A DNA stretch of 64,000 nt from Hyphomonas sp. Mor2. Its GTDB lineage: Bacteria > Pseudomonadota > Alphaproteobacteria > Caulobacterales > Hyphomonadaceae. The stretch covers positions 1,798,001 through 1,862,000 of the forward strand of contig NZ_CP017718.1 in NCBI RefSeq assembly GCF_001854405.1, written 5' to 3'. This document shows positions 16,785-25,846 of this stretch, piece after piece; positions within the stretch are counted from its first letter, which is position 1, and each line of letters begins with the position of its first letter. The notes below the pieces were generated by a model. That model had not been told where the DNA came from. It ran no database searches and saw only the letters and a program-made list of their open reading frames with translations. Position numbers and translations under genes: made by a program.

Positions 16785-19745
16785 CTAGAATTCCTTGCGA
16801 ATATCCAGGTACCAGTAGCGGCCACGGTTCGAGTGCAGGCTTGGGAAATAGCCGCTTGCAAACTCGTCAGCGATGGGCGGTTCTTCATCAGTGATGTTGC
16901 GAGCGCCGAGCCGGATGCGCGTGTCTCCGCCCAACCAGTCTTCGAGCGTGTACTGGCCATAGAGGCTGATCGTCTCGAACGGATCGACCACGAAGATCTC
17001 GCTGTTCGGACCGGTGACGGACGTATCCACGACCTCGCCGACATAATTGTAGAACAGGCCCGCGCCCCAGGCGCCATTGCGCCAGGTCATGCTGGCATTT
17101 CCGCGCCATTCCGGGCGTCCATTCTGTTGGATCCGATCCTGTGAACCCGGCACATCCACGGCGCTATTGGCCGCGCCAGAATCGACGGAAGCGAGAATGG
17201 CTGCAGCTTCAGCAGACGGTGCCTGGAACGCCTCGTTCAGATAGGCAGCATTGACCTTGAAGTCGAAATTGCCGAGCTGATCCGTGTCGAGCCCCCAATT
17301 GACGCCAATATCTACGCCTTCGAACTCCCGTGGGTTCAGGTTCACATACTGATCCGCCACCTCAATGATCTCGCCTGCCGGAGCGAGGCCTGCAGCCGTG
17401 TACAGAGCAATCTCAGCCGCGGTTGGCGCCATCCGGACAACGTTCGGGTTGGAGCTCCCTTGCAGACGCAGAACATAGTCGAGCGAGATCTGGTTCTGAT
17501 CCCCGAAAATGCCGACAACATCTTCCTGTTCAATCCGCCACCAGTCGACGGTGAACGTGAAATCGTCGACGAAGGATGGCTGATAGACCAGACCGATCGA
17601 GATATTGTCATTCTCTTCCGGCTGCAGGTCGGGTCCACCTGAGCGGACGCTTTCAACCGAGACGCTATCACAATCACCTGTGTCAAATGTCGTGCTATTG
17701 GCGCGGGCGGTCGCCTCACAAAGGATCCAATCCTCGCGGCCACCATTCACGCGGCGAATGCCGGTCGCGTTGATTTGCTCCAGGTTCGGCGCGCGGAAGC
17801 CTTGCGAATAGGCGGCGCGGACCTGGAAGTCCGGATGCGGATACCAGGACAGAGCGACCTTCGGCTTGGCAATGCTGCCGACGTCCGAATAGTCCTCGGC
17901 GCGAACGGCCAGCTGCGCGTCCAGGCTGTGCACCAATGGAATGTTCATGTCTTCGCTGACCAGTGGCACAGCGAGTTCTGCGAAGGCCGACCAGACGTCG
18001 CGCTCCCCGTCCGTATCCGGCGTCGGGCTGGAGCCCATGACGTCGCTCGGAATGACATTGCCCGTGACGATATCGGTGAACTGGATCGTGCCATCGAGGC
18101 GCGCATCCCGGTCATCGCGGAACTGCTCGCGACGGAACTCTGTGCCGAGCGCGATCCCAAGTCCGCCAGCTGGCAGCTCCATGAGGGAGCCGTTCGAAAG
18201 CTTGAAGTCGATCAGGGTCAGCGAGGTTTCGCCGACTCGCGAGACCGGGACGATGAAACTGTCAATCGTCGCCTGGTTCTGATTGTTGAACGTGCCCGGC
18301 GCGTTGGTGTCGTTCACATCGCCGCCCGCGAAGATATTATAGGCATCCGGCGTGGTCCGCGCCAGCGCTTGCTGGAACAGCGTATTGCTCACGCGATTGG
18401 TAATATCGGTGGTTTCAGCTTCCGAGTGCAGGAGCGCGGTTTCCCAGTTCCAGTCGCCCCAATCGCCGCGAATGCCGCCCAGCAGACGATAGCTATCATT
18501 CTCCACATCGACTCGGCGCGGCCCGATATCAAGCGGGCGATAGTCGCGAATCTCGAGATCGACCCCAAACGGGTTGTAGAAGGACGTGGCAGGAACCACG
18601 AGACGGCCACTCGACAGGATCTGCGCCGCTTCGCGCTCGCGATTATAGTCGGCGTGATAATAGGTCACCTCAGCAAAGAATTCGGTGCCGTCATCATTCT
18701 CGTGATTTATGAAGGCCATGACATTCTGGCGTTCGGTATTGCCGACGATCTCGCGATAGCGCGCCCGGTCGAGGCGTAGCGCCGTGTCGATCGAACCGCC
18801 GGCGTCTGCACAGACACCATTGCCCAGGTCGACCGTGCCATTTCCATCACACGCTTCGAGTGAGGCGGGTTGGATATGGAAATCATCATCGCCAAGCGCC
18901 GCAATCGAGCCGCCCAGCGCGCGGAACTCGGCCCACTGCGTCTGGGTGGAGAGGTTCCGCAATTGCGTATCGCCTTCAAAAGGCGTTCCGACAAAGAACG
19001 TTCGAAGGTCCTCTGTGCTGGTATTGCGCAGCTGAAGTGCATTGAAGCCCTCGCGATCGAGGAAGTTCGCGAACACCGAAACATTGGTCCGGTCATCGTT
19101 GAAATTCTTGCCCCATTTCAGCGTGCCGGTCAGCTCCCGAAGATCGGTGTTTTCAGAGCCGCCATAGCGTACGCTGGCTTCGAGGCCTTCAAAATCATCC
19201 TGGGTGATCGTGTTGATCACGCCTGCCACGGCGTCGGTACCATAGATCGCGGCCGCGCCATCGCGCAGGACTTCCAGTCGCTCAATGCCGGTGACTGGCA
19301 GAGACTGTGAGTTGACCGTGTTGACCGGCACGAAATCCTCAACCTGCGTCCCCGGGTGGAGCACCAGACGGCGGCCATTGAGCAGCACGAGCGTGTTGCC
19401 CGTGCCGATACCGCGCAAGTTGATAGAGCCAATATCGCCCCGGGCGCCATTGACGCCGGTAAACTCGGCTTCGCTGAAAATGATGTCACCGACCTGTGGG
19501 ATGGAGCGCAACAGCTCGTCACCGCTGGCGGCGCCGGTGACATCAATATCGTCCACATTCAGGACCGTGACAGGCAGAGCGCCTGCGACGTCCGAACCGA
19601 TAATTTGCGATCCGACGATCACCACTTTGTCGAGTTCGCGGGTGTCCTCATCGGAATCGGCCGCGTCCTGCGCATATCCAACCATGCCAGAGGCAAGCAC
19701 CACACTGCCTAACAAGGCACTTTTGAGCGAAGATTTGACGAACAT
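16785..19745 (-). CDS. TonB-dependent outer-membrane receptor (peptide/D-amino acid locus)
   Basis: 986 residues: signal peptide (1-25, ending GYAQ), TonB-box-like segment DKVVIVGSQI, plug domain (about 50-165, with SINLRGIGTGNTLVLLNGRR) and a 22-strand-type barrel finishing in ...WYLDIRKEF with terminal Phe. GGGAGGAT precedes ATG 19745. It leads the catabolic operon and is preceded on the same strand by its probable LysR regulator. The ligand is not defined by sequence; the enzymes downstream suggest peptides or acylated amino acids. Confidence 0.93.
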   Translation of the reverse strand: MFVKSSLKSALLGSVVLASGMVGYAQDAADSDEDTRELDKVVIVGSQIIGSDVAGALPVTVLNVDDIDVTGAASGDELLRSIPQVGDIIFSEAEFTGVNGARGDIGSINLRGIGTGNTLVLLNGRRLVLHPGTQVEDFVPVNTVNSQSLPVTGIERLEVLRDGAAAIYGTDAVAGVINTITQDDFEGLEASVRYGGSENTDLRELTGTLKWGKNFNDDRTNVSVFANFLDREGFNALQLRNTSTEDLRTFFVGTPFEGDTQLRNLSTQTQWAEFRALGGSIAALGDDDFHIQPASLEACDGNGTVDLGNGVCADAGGSIDTALRLDRARYREIVGNTERQNVMAFINHENDDGTEFFAEVTYYHADYNREREAAQILSSGRLVVPATSFYNPFGVDLEIRDYRPLDIGPRRVDVENDSYRLLGGIRGDWGDWNWETALLHSEAETTDITNRVSNTLFQQALARTTPDAYNIFAGGDVNDTNAPGTFNNQNQATIDSFIVPVSRVGETSLTLIDFKLSNGSLMELPAGGLGIALGTEFRREQFRDDRDARLDGTIQFTDIVTGNVIPSDVMGSSPTPDTDGERDVWSAFAELAVPLVSEDMNIPLVHSLDAQLAVRAEDYSDVGSIAKPKVALSWYPHPDFQVRAAYSQGFRAPNLEQINATGIRRVNGGREDWILCEATARANSTTFDTGDCDSVSVESVRSGGPDLQPEENDNISIGLVYQPSFVDDFTFTVDWWRIEQEDVVGIFGDQNQISLDYVLRLQGSSNPNVVRMAPTAAEIALYTAAGLAPAGEIIEVADQYVNLNPREFEGVDIGVNWGLDTDQLGNFDFKVNAAYLNEAFQAPSAEAAAILASVDSGAANSAVDVPGSQDRIQQNGRPEWRGNASMTWRNGAWGAGLFYNYVGEVVDTSVTGPNSEIFVVDPFETISLYGQYTLEDWLGGDTRIRLGARNITDEEPPIADEFASGYFPSLHSNRGRYWYLDIRKEF

Positions 19746-19826
19746 ACTATATCCTCCCAGTAGTCATCACAGGACGAGACTGAGTGTCCGTATGTCTCAT
19801 AGCAATGAAATTTGTGGGATTAGGGC

Positions 19827-19841
19827 ATAACCTAAAGTTAT
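19827..19841. promoter_or_regulatory. LysR-type box (T-N11-A) upstream of the TonB receptor operon
   Basis: ATAAC-N5-GTTAT inverted repeat matching the classical T-N11-A LysR motif; the arms extend to CATAAC/GTTATG. It lies 82-96 bases upstream of the receptor start and covers the stop codon of the lysR-type gene. The same arms recur at the regulator's own start. Confidence 0.65.
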
Positions 19842-20740
19842 GTCTGTTTGACGGAAATCGCATCCAATTCCGCTCTTAGCGCCTCCAGAAACGCGCGTTC
19901 TGCCAGGGAAACGGAATAGTTTTCCCGTACGATCGCACCGACGGAGAGCCTTATATTCTCGGCGAATTCGTAGATATCGACCTGGGATCCTGCTGGTCCG
20001 CGCGCCGCAAACTCATCGACGATCGCCACACCGGCACCGCTGGCGACCAGCATTTGCGCGATATAGTACGTGTTCACGACTATTCGCCGCGATTGTTGTA
20101 TTTCTGACACGTTTTCCAGATGCGAACTCAGCAAGTGCCCCAAAGGCGCATCGACGTTCAGGTAGATCAGCGACTCCCCGATCAGGTCCTGCGCGGTCAC
20201 TTGGGTGCGGTCTGCGGCCCAGTGATTCTTCGGCGTCACACAGACAAAATTCGCCGTGGTGAGCGGCACAATGCGCAAACCTTCTCGAGGATACGGCTGA
20301 TAAGCTATAGCAATATCAGTCTCTTCCGACCGAAGAGCGCTCACCGCCTCGTCAAAGTGATAGGTCTCGATCTCGATGCTGATATTCGGATGCGCCTCGG
20401 CAAATTTGGCAATCGCCGTCGGCCCCGCGGACAGTCCGATACTCGGCGCCATGGCCACGCGAAGCGAGCTCTCCGTGCTGTGTCGCACGCCACTCGCCCG
20501 GGCACGAAAGCGATTGACCTCGGCAAACACTTTCGCGGCGCCTTCAAAAAGTTCGGCCGCCTCTCGTGTCGGTACAAGGCCCGTCGAGGTGCGGTCAAAC
20601 AAGGCGTAGCCCAAAGTGTCTTCCGTATGCCGCAGCACTTTCGATACGGCTGGCTGCGAGACGCCGAGCAGCTCGCCAGCCTTGCTGATCGATCCCGCCG
20701 AATAGACGGCGTAGAACACTTCTATCTGCCTCAACCTCAT
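19838..20740 (-). CDS. LysR family transcriptional regulator
   Basis: 300 residues: N-terminal winged HTH (about 1-60, with SISKAGELLGVSQPAVSKVL) and a periplasmic-binding-like effector domain (about 90-290). It lies directly upstream of the TonB receptor operon on the same strand. Both its own start and the gap before the receptor carry identical ATAAC-N5-GTTAT arms. The parsimonious reading is autoregulation plus control of the receptor-dadA-peptidase operon in response to a D-amino acid or peptide, which is inference. Confidence 0.92.
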   Translation of the reverse strand: MRLRQIEVFYAVYSAGSISKAGELLGVSQPAVSKVLRHTEDTLGYALFDRTSTGLVPTREAAELFEGAAKVFAEVNRFRARASGVRHSTESSLRVAMAPSIGLSAGPTAIAKFAEAHPNISIEIETYHFDEAVSALRSEETDIAIAYQPYPREGLRIVPLTTANFVCVTPKNHWAADRTQVTAQDLIGESLIYLNVDAPLGHLLSSHLENVSEIQQSRRIVVNTYYIAQMLVASGAGVAIVDEFAARGPAGSQVDIYEFAENIRLSVGAIVRENYSVSLAERAFLEALRAELDAISVKQT

Positions 20741-20753
20741 AACGTTGAGTTAT
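20739..20753. promoter_or_regulatory. LysR-type box at the regulator's own start
   Basis: ATAAC-GTTGA-GTTAT, the same arms and spacing as the site at 19827-19841. It overlaps the first two bases of the regulator's ATG, a position suited to negative autoregulation. Confidence 0.6.
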
Positions 20754-20813
20754 CAGAGTGAGGGCAGGAGTAAAGCGCGCGGCGGAAATCGATCGAGATG
20801 GATCTCCCGCCCC

Positions 20814-20843
20814 GGACCATCCAGGCAAGCGCCTGGGCGGTCC
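20814..20843 (+). promoter_or_regulatory. Strong hairpin in the leader of the glucosylglycerate genes
   Basis: Stem GGACC and CCAGGC pair with GCCTGG and GGTCC around an AAGC loop, with a 2x2 internal bulge. A second small hairpin TTTCA-N5-TGAAA (20844-20858) follows at once. It lies between divergent genes, 134 bases before the kinase/phosphatase start, so it could be a leader attenuator. The remainder of 20741-20976 holds no gene that I can support. Confidence 0.45.
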
Positions 20844-20976
20844 TTTCAACTGATGAAACTTTAGGCATCCAGGTGGACTGGCAATCGTCATCCTGCCCCT
20901 GCCCGCCCGAGGCGCTTGAACTATGGGATCAAATGCGATCTTACAGGAGCATCCCGGCAATCTGGGGAGGAGGCGC

Positions 20977-22596
20977 ATGGCTGACCGTGATCCGACCGTT
21001 GCGTCGCTATTGGTGGACTGGATCGAGATCCAGAAAAACCTTCATCCCGGCATCCCGCTTCTATGCGTCTCCGGAGCGCAAGGGATCGGCAAGTCGACGG
21101 CGCTGGAAGCGGTTGCCGAGACCTATCAGGGGCGCGTCGTCACGCTCGGCATTGATGATTTTTACCTGACCAGATCCGAGCGCGAGGCGTTGGCCACGAC
21201 CCTCTCGCCCTTGTTCGCGGTTCGCGGGCCGCCCGGCACGCATGATCTGCCATTATTGAATGCCGTGATCGACGCCTTGCTGACCGCGACAGATGCAGAT
21301 GAGACCCGCCTTCCTGTGTTCGACAAGCGGATCGATGACAGGCTTGGCGAAGACAAATGGTCCGTGTTCGTCGGGCGACCGGAAGCGATCATCCTGGAAG
21401 GCTGGTGCATCGGTGCCCTGCCGGACGCAAACCCAGCCGCTGCGGCACGTCTGAATGCGATCGAAGCCCGCGCGGACGCGGACGCCTGGCGCACGTATCA
21501 GAACGCACAATTGAATGGCCCATACGCCGACTTATGGGATCGCGCCGACGCGTTTCTGCATCTTTGTGCCCCGAGTTTCGAGCGCGTGCTTGGGTGGCGC
21601 AGCGAACAGGAAGAAACGACGCTGGGTCTCGCCCCCGGCACCCTGCCGGATGACCGACGCGCCTGGGTCGAGACTTTCATTCAGCACTATGAACGGATCA
21701 CCCGAAGCTTGCTGAGGGGCCAGAGACGACGCGGCCATTTCATACAAGTGGCGGCGGATCGGTCGGTGCAGGGCGACTTGCTTTCAGCGCCGGAGCTTCT
21801 GGTTTTCTCAGATCTCGATGGCACGCTGCTGGACCATGAAACCTATTCTTATGCGCCTGCGCACCCGGCCCTGGAGGCACTGCAGACAGGAAACGCCGTC
21901 CTGGTCCTGTCCAGCTCCAAGACCGCCGCGGAGATCGACCAATTGCGCACCGAGATCGGGTTCGCGCACTGCCCGGCCATTGTCGAAAATGGCGGCGGTA
22001 TCCTGGAGCCAAATCAGCGCCCGGCAGAGCTGAGCGAGCCGCCGCATACGGCCATCCTTGCTGCCTTGGCGGACGCACCGTCCGACTTGCGCCAATCCTT
22101 CTCGGGCTTCTCTGACTGGCGCGCTGAAGAGGTCAGCGATCGGACAGGCCTGACCCTGCCCGCAGCCAAGCTCGCCAAACAGCGCCAGTATTCTGAGCCA
22201 GGACTCTGGACCGGTTCAGAACAAGACCTGGCGGCGTTCAAGGCATTCCTCGCCGGCTTCGGTATCTTCGCCCAGCGCGGTGGCCGGTTTCTGACCCTGT
22301 CGCATGGCAAGACCAAGGCCGATCAGATGTTCGCCATCGCATCCCGCTTTCAACCGGCCCCCATGATCGCACTCGGCGACGCGCCAAACGATCTTGAAAT
22401 GATCGAGGCGGCACATCGCGGTGTGATCATCATGAATGCAAACGGGCCAAAAATTGAACGCACATCAGGCGAAGCCATCGGCAAAACCGTCAGAAGCCCG
22501 CATTCCGGTCCCGCGGGCTGGAATCACGCGATCCTTGAATTTATAGACCGGGTCGTGACTATGCAGGCTTCGCAAAGGAAACAGAACGGTGGCTGA
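20977..22596 (+). CDS. Fusion of glycerate 3-kinase-like kinase and HAD-IIB glucosyl/mannosyl-3-phosphoglycerate phosphatase
   Basis: 539 residues, two modules. Residues 1 to about 265 are a P-loop kinase of the D-glycerate 3-kinase type: Walker A GAQGIGKST (33-41), GIDDFYLT, and a lid-like segment with VFDKRIDDR. Residues from about 272 are a HAD-IIB phosphatase of the MPGP type: nucleophile motif DLDGTLL with D279 and D281, SSSKTAAEI (motif II region), the lysine-bearing HGKTKADQM, and GDAPNDLEM (motif IV). ATG 20977 has GGGGAGG six bases upstream. The next gene starts inside its 3' end. Predicted roles are phosphorylation of D-glycerate to 3-phosphoglycerate and removal of phosphate from glucosyl-3-phosphoglycerate; the fusion of the two is unusual to me. 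Confidence 0.82.
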   Translation: MADRDPTVASLLVDWIEIQKNLHPGIPLLCVSGAQGIGKSTALEAVAETYQGRVVTLGIDDFYLTRSEREALATTLSPLFAVRGPPGTHDLPLLNAVIDALLTATDADETRLPVFDKRIDDRLGEDKWSVFVGRPEAIILEGWCIGALPDANPAAAARLNAIEARADADAWRTYQNAQLNGPYADLWDRADAFLHLCAPSFERVLGWRSEQEETTLGLAPGTLPDDRRAWVETFIQHYERITRSLLRGQRRRGHFIQVAADRSVQGDLLSAPELLVFSDLDGTLLDHETYSYAPAHPALEALQTGNAVLVLSSSKTAAEIDQLRTEIGFAHCPAIVENGGGILEPNQRPAELSEPPHTAILAALADAPSDLRQSFSGFSDWRAEEVSDRTGLTLPAAKLAKQRQYSEPGLWTGSEQDLAAFKAFLAGFGIFAQRGGRFLTLSHGKTKADQMFAIASRFQPAPMIALGDAPNDLEMIEAAHRGVIIMNANGPKIERTSGEAIGKTVRSPHSGPAGWNHAILEFIDRVVTMQASQRKQNGG

Positions 22597-23809
22597 CTTT
22601 CATCAAAACGGGCAAGTGGCGACCCTGCACAACTTGCGCACGACAAGCACCGAAGAGCTTGAAGCCCAGCTGACAACCTTCAGTGAAAACAAGAAAATCT
22701 GGCTCATCCTTCCTTCACTCTTCTCCGAGCTTGAGGGGGAGGCGTTGCCGCGTATCGTCGATCAGATCAGCCAGGTCTCTTACATCGATCATGTCGTCAT
22801 CGGCCTCGATCAGGCGACGGAGAAACAATACAAGTTTGCCAAAGACTTCTTTTCGAACCTGAACCAGGATCATTCGATCCTGTGGAATGATGGGCCGCGC
22901 CTGAAAGCGCTGGACGAACAATTGTCGGCAGCCACGCTGGCCCCGCGCGAGCTCGGGAAAGGGCGCAATGTCTGGTACTGTTTCGGCTACACGATTGCGC
23001 GCGGACGAAGTGATGTCGTGGCGCTGCATGATTGCGATATCCTGACCTATAACCGGGACATGCTGGCCCGCCTGCTCTACCCGGTCTGCCATCCGAATTT
23101 CTCGTATCAGTTCTGCAAGGGTTACTACCCGCGCGTGGCGGGCGGCACCCTGAACGGGCGGGTGAACCGGCTCCTGGTCACGCCGCTCTTGAGCGCATTG
23201 TGTTCGCTGTTCGGTGAACTGGAATATCTGAGCTATCTGAAATCGTTTCGTTACGCCTTGTCTGGTGAATTCGCGATGCAGACCAGCCTGCTGAAGGACA
23301 TTCGCGTGCCGTCCGACTGGGGACTCGAGATCGGAGTCCTTTCAGAAGCCTATCGCAACTTGAATGACCGCAAGATCTGCCAGGTGGAACTGGCCGATAA
23401 TTATGATCACAAACACCAGCCGCTGTCTGAAAGCGATGCCAATGCGGGCCTGTCGAGAATGTCCCGCGACATCAGCAAGGCCCTGTTCCGCAAACTCGCC
23501 ATTCATGGCGTCGTCTTCCACAAGACGACCTTCCGCACCCTGAAAGCCACCTATTATCGAACCGCGCTCGACTTGATCGAAGCCTATGATGCGGTCGCGA
23601 CGATGAACGGCCTGACGCTGGATCGACACAAGGAAGAACGCGCGGTAGAATTGTTCGCCTCCAACATTGTCGAAGCCGGCACGCAGTTTCTTGAAACCCC
23701 GATGGAAACGCCGCTCATTCCCAACTGGACGCGGATCGAGGCCGCTGATTCAGATATTCTCGGAAAGATCTCGGACGCCGTCGCCGCCGACATGGCCGAC
23801 GTCAGCTAG
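22589..23809 (+). CDS. gpgS: Glucosyl-3-phosphoglycerate synthase (GT-A glycosyltransferase)
   Basis: 406 residues. GT-A fold pattern: VVIGLDQATEKQYKFA, then GKGRNVWYCFGYTIARGRSD and the metal-binding VALHDCDIL (D-x-D), later LSGEFAM, DWGLEIGVLSEAY and the DNYDHKHQPLS stretch typical of GpgS-like retaining transferases. It would join NDP-glucose and 3-phosphoglycerate to glucosyl-3-phosphoglycerate, the precursor of the compatible solute glucosylglycerate. It starts with GTG 22589, overlapping the kinase/phosphatase by 8 bases, with AAGGA upstream. The adjacent phosphatase and phosphorylase support this over mannosyl-3-phosphoglycerate synthase, but the sugar is not proven. Confidence 0.82.
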   Translation: MADFHQNGQVATLHNLRTTSTEELEAQLTTFSENKKIWLILPSLFSELEGEALPRIVDQISQVSYIDHVVIGLDQATEKQYKFAKDFFSNLNQDHSILWNDGPRLKALDEQLSAATLAPRELGKGRNVWYCFGYTIARGRSDVVALHDCDILTYNRDMLARLLYPVCHPNFSYQFCKGYYPRVAGGTLNGRVNRLLVTPLLSALCSLFGELEYLSYLKSFRYALSGEFAMQTSLLKDIRVPSDWGLEIGVLSEAYRNLNDRKICQVELADNYDHKHQPLSESDANAGLSRMSRDISKALFRKLAIHGVVFHKTTFRTLKATYYRTALDLIEAYDAVATMNGLTLDRHKEERAVELFASNIVEAGTQFLETPMETPLIPNWTRIEAADSDILGKISDAVAADMADVS

Positions 23810-25554
23810 CTGTCATTCGGATCCGGGACGCGATTGGTGATCCAGCGGCACTGATAAGGCGCAAACTGAATCTCATTGTTCAGCGCCTCAACAGGTTCCC
23901 CCGTCAGAAGATCAAACCAAGTCTCGCCATCGATCAGGTTGAGCGATCTTGATGACAGTTCCACGGTCTCTGCCGTCATATTGTGAACCGCAAAGATCGA
24001 CTGGTCACGATGCAGGCTCTGTCGCCAGAAGCCGAACAGCTTGTCACCGAGCTGCAGCGTGAACTGCGTCGCATTTGGATGGAAGGCAGGTTGCGCCCGG
24101 CGGATGCGGGCCCGGCGATTGATTTCGGTCAGCGACTGGGCGTGTACCGTCTCCGGATTGTCGAGATGACCGCGCAGGGTTGTATAATTCCAGCGATGCC
24201 GGTTGATCGCCCGATTGACCCCGGACTTGCGCACCCCCTCATGATCATTCTCTGTCGCCAGCAGGGCATGGATGTACACGGCGGGAATACCCTCAAGCGC
24301 GAGGACGATGGTCTGCGAGCAGATGAATCGATCGAACTGGTGCCCGTCCTCACCGTCCTTGGTGCCCTTCATATACTCGAAAAAGGTGATGTTCAGCTCA
24401 TATGGTTTTTCGCCCCCATCAGGCGTCGAGCGCATGCTGATACGACCGCCAAACGCTTCGGCGCGCTCCAGCATCAGCGCGATATCCGCCTCCGGCAACA
24501 GGCCTTCGGCGGGGCGCATGCCGATGCCGTCATGGCTGGCGCTGAAATTCAGATAGGCGCATCCGAGCGGCGCTGGCGGCATCGCCATTTGCCACTGGTT
24601 CAGATAGCGCGAGGTGCCGGCCAGAAGACCATGCGCCAGAAGTGGCGGAAGCGAGAAATTATAGACGCTGTGCGCTTCGTTCCGGACGCCAAAATAGGAC
24701 AGGTTTTCGCGGTTCGGCACATTGGTTTCGGTGAGCAGCACCACCGGCTCATCATTATAGTCGAGCAGCGCCCGCATCAGCTGAATGACGGCATGCGTCT
24801 CCGGCAGATGGATGCAGCTGGTGCCAACTTCTTTCCAAAGGAAAGCGACGGCATCGAGGCGGATGATGCGCACGCCATTCTCGATATGCAGGCGCATGAT
24901 GCGCAGGAATTCGAGCAGAACGTCCGGATTGGCGAAATTCAGATCGACCTGGTCGTGGCTGAACGTGCACCAGACATGCTTCGTGCCATTGGCCGTTTCC
25001 ACTTCGCGCAACAGCGCACTCGTCCGTGGCCGCACCACGGCGCTGAGATCATCCTCAGGATTGCCCTCGACAAAGTACTGATCGTACGGCGCCTGGCCTT
25101 GCAGGTAGGCGCTGAACCAGGGTCCTTGCGAGGACATATGGTTGAGCACCAGATCGGACATGAGCAGGAATTTGTCGGCTATCCGGTTGATATCCGGCCA
25201 GTCGCCCAGAACCGGGTTCACAGCGGTGTAATCGGTGACCGAGAAACCCTCATCCGATGTGAAGGGAAAGAAAGGCAGGATGTGTACGCCGGTAAAGCTG
25301 CCTTCCAGGTAGCGCACCAGAAAGTCCTGCAACAGATCCAGGGGCTTGTGATGACCGTCAATGATCGAGTTGCCATACGCAATCAACAGGACATCGTCTT
25401 GTGTCCATTGGCCTTGCACATCCGGCGTGCGCGGATGCTCCCGGATTTGCGACCTGTTCGAGAAGAAGGCCTGGATGACGCGCTCAGACAGATCCGCTAA
25501 CGCTTCATCAGGATAGATAAACCTCAGAAGTTCCTCGAGTTTTGGCTGCAGCAT
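23806..25554 (-). CDS. GH13_18-type phosphorylase, probable glucosylglycerate phosphorylase
   Basis: 582 residues, a sucrose-phosphorylase-like GH13 enzyme: YGNSIIDGHHKPLDLLQDFL and FPFTSDEGFSVTDYTAVNP in the first part, nucleophile Asp in VRIIRLDAVAFLWKE, acid/base Glu in VLLTETNVPN, and NFSASHDGIGMRP near the transition-state Asp. These enzymes split alpha-glucosides with phosphate to glucose-1-phosphate. With gpgS and the kinase/phosphatase next door, the likely substrate is glucosylglycerate, giving Glc1P plus glycerate. ATG 25554 has GAGGT upstream. It converges on gpgS with a 4-base overlap, so synthesis and breakdown are on opposite strands. Confidence 0.8.
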   Translation of the reverse strand: MLQPKLEELLRFIYPDEALADLSERVIQAFFSNRSQIREHPRTPDVQGQWTQDDVLLIAYGNSIIDGHHKPLDLLQDFLVRYLEGSFTGVHILPFFPFTSDEGFSVTDYTAVNPVLGDWPDINRIADKFLLMSDLVLNHMSSQGPWFSAYLQGQAPYDQYFVEGNPEDDLSAVVRPRTSALLREVETANGTKHVWCTFSHDQVDLNFANPDVLLEFLRIMRLHIENGVRIIRLDAVAFLWKEVGTSCIHLPETHAVIQLMRALLDYNDEPVVLLTETNVPNRENLSYFGVRNEAHSVYNFSLPPLLAHGLLAGTSRYLNQWQMAMPPAPLGCAYLNFSASHDGIGMRPAEGLLPEADIALMLERAEAFGGRISMRSTPDGGEKPYELNITFFEYMKGTKDGEDGHQFDRFICSQTIVLALEGIPAVYIHALLATENDHEGVRKSGVNRAINRHRWNYTTLRGHLDNPETVHAQSLTEINRRARIRRAQPAFHPNATQFTLQLGDKLFGFWRQSLHRDQSIFAVHNMTAETVELSSRSLNLIDGETWFDLLTGEPVEALNNEIQFAPYQCRWITNRVPDPNDS

Positions 25555-25846
25555 AAAGACCTCACTGTAATCCTTTGCCCATACAGAGAATTCCCCAAGC
25601 CTCCAATGCGCGCGCGCATTTTTCGGGCTGTTTTTTCAACACAGCCCAAAGTTCGCCCGCAATGGAGATCCTACTGATCGCAGGTCGAATCGGATTGTGA
25701 ATCGGTCGCCGACGCCGCTTCATCGGATTTCATTTCGAGATCGATACTTTGCAACTACTCGCCGTTCTCTCCCTATTCTGGCGCTTTTGTTGCATAATGC
25801 TTGATGAGAGACCTGAGAGCATATCGTGACGGCCAAAAAGGACAGT
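25555..25846. other. Intergenic region between phosphorylase and sulfotransferase
   Basis: 292 bases without a supportable gene. It contains an alternating GCGCGCGCGC stretch near 25611 and a hairpin GGGCTGT/ACAGCCC (25625-25647) with T-rich loop. CATAATG near 25793 could be a -10 element for the sulfotransferase. It should hold divergent promoters for both neighbours. Confidence 0.4.

Noticed and set aside
23983-25500. 505-codon plus-strand open frame
   Set aside because: Antisense to the GH13 phosphorylase; its product shows no motif and consists of mirror-codon low-complexity sequence.
25600-25660. GCGCGCGCGC and a nearby hairpin as a mobile-element end or terminator
   Set aside because: No matching inverted copy or duplication was found, and the T-run is in the loop rather than after the stem.
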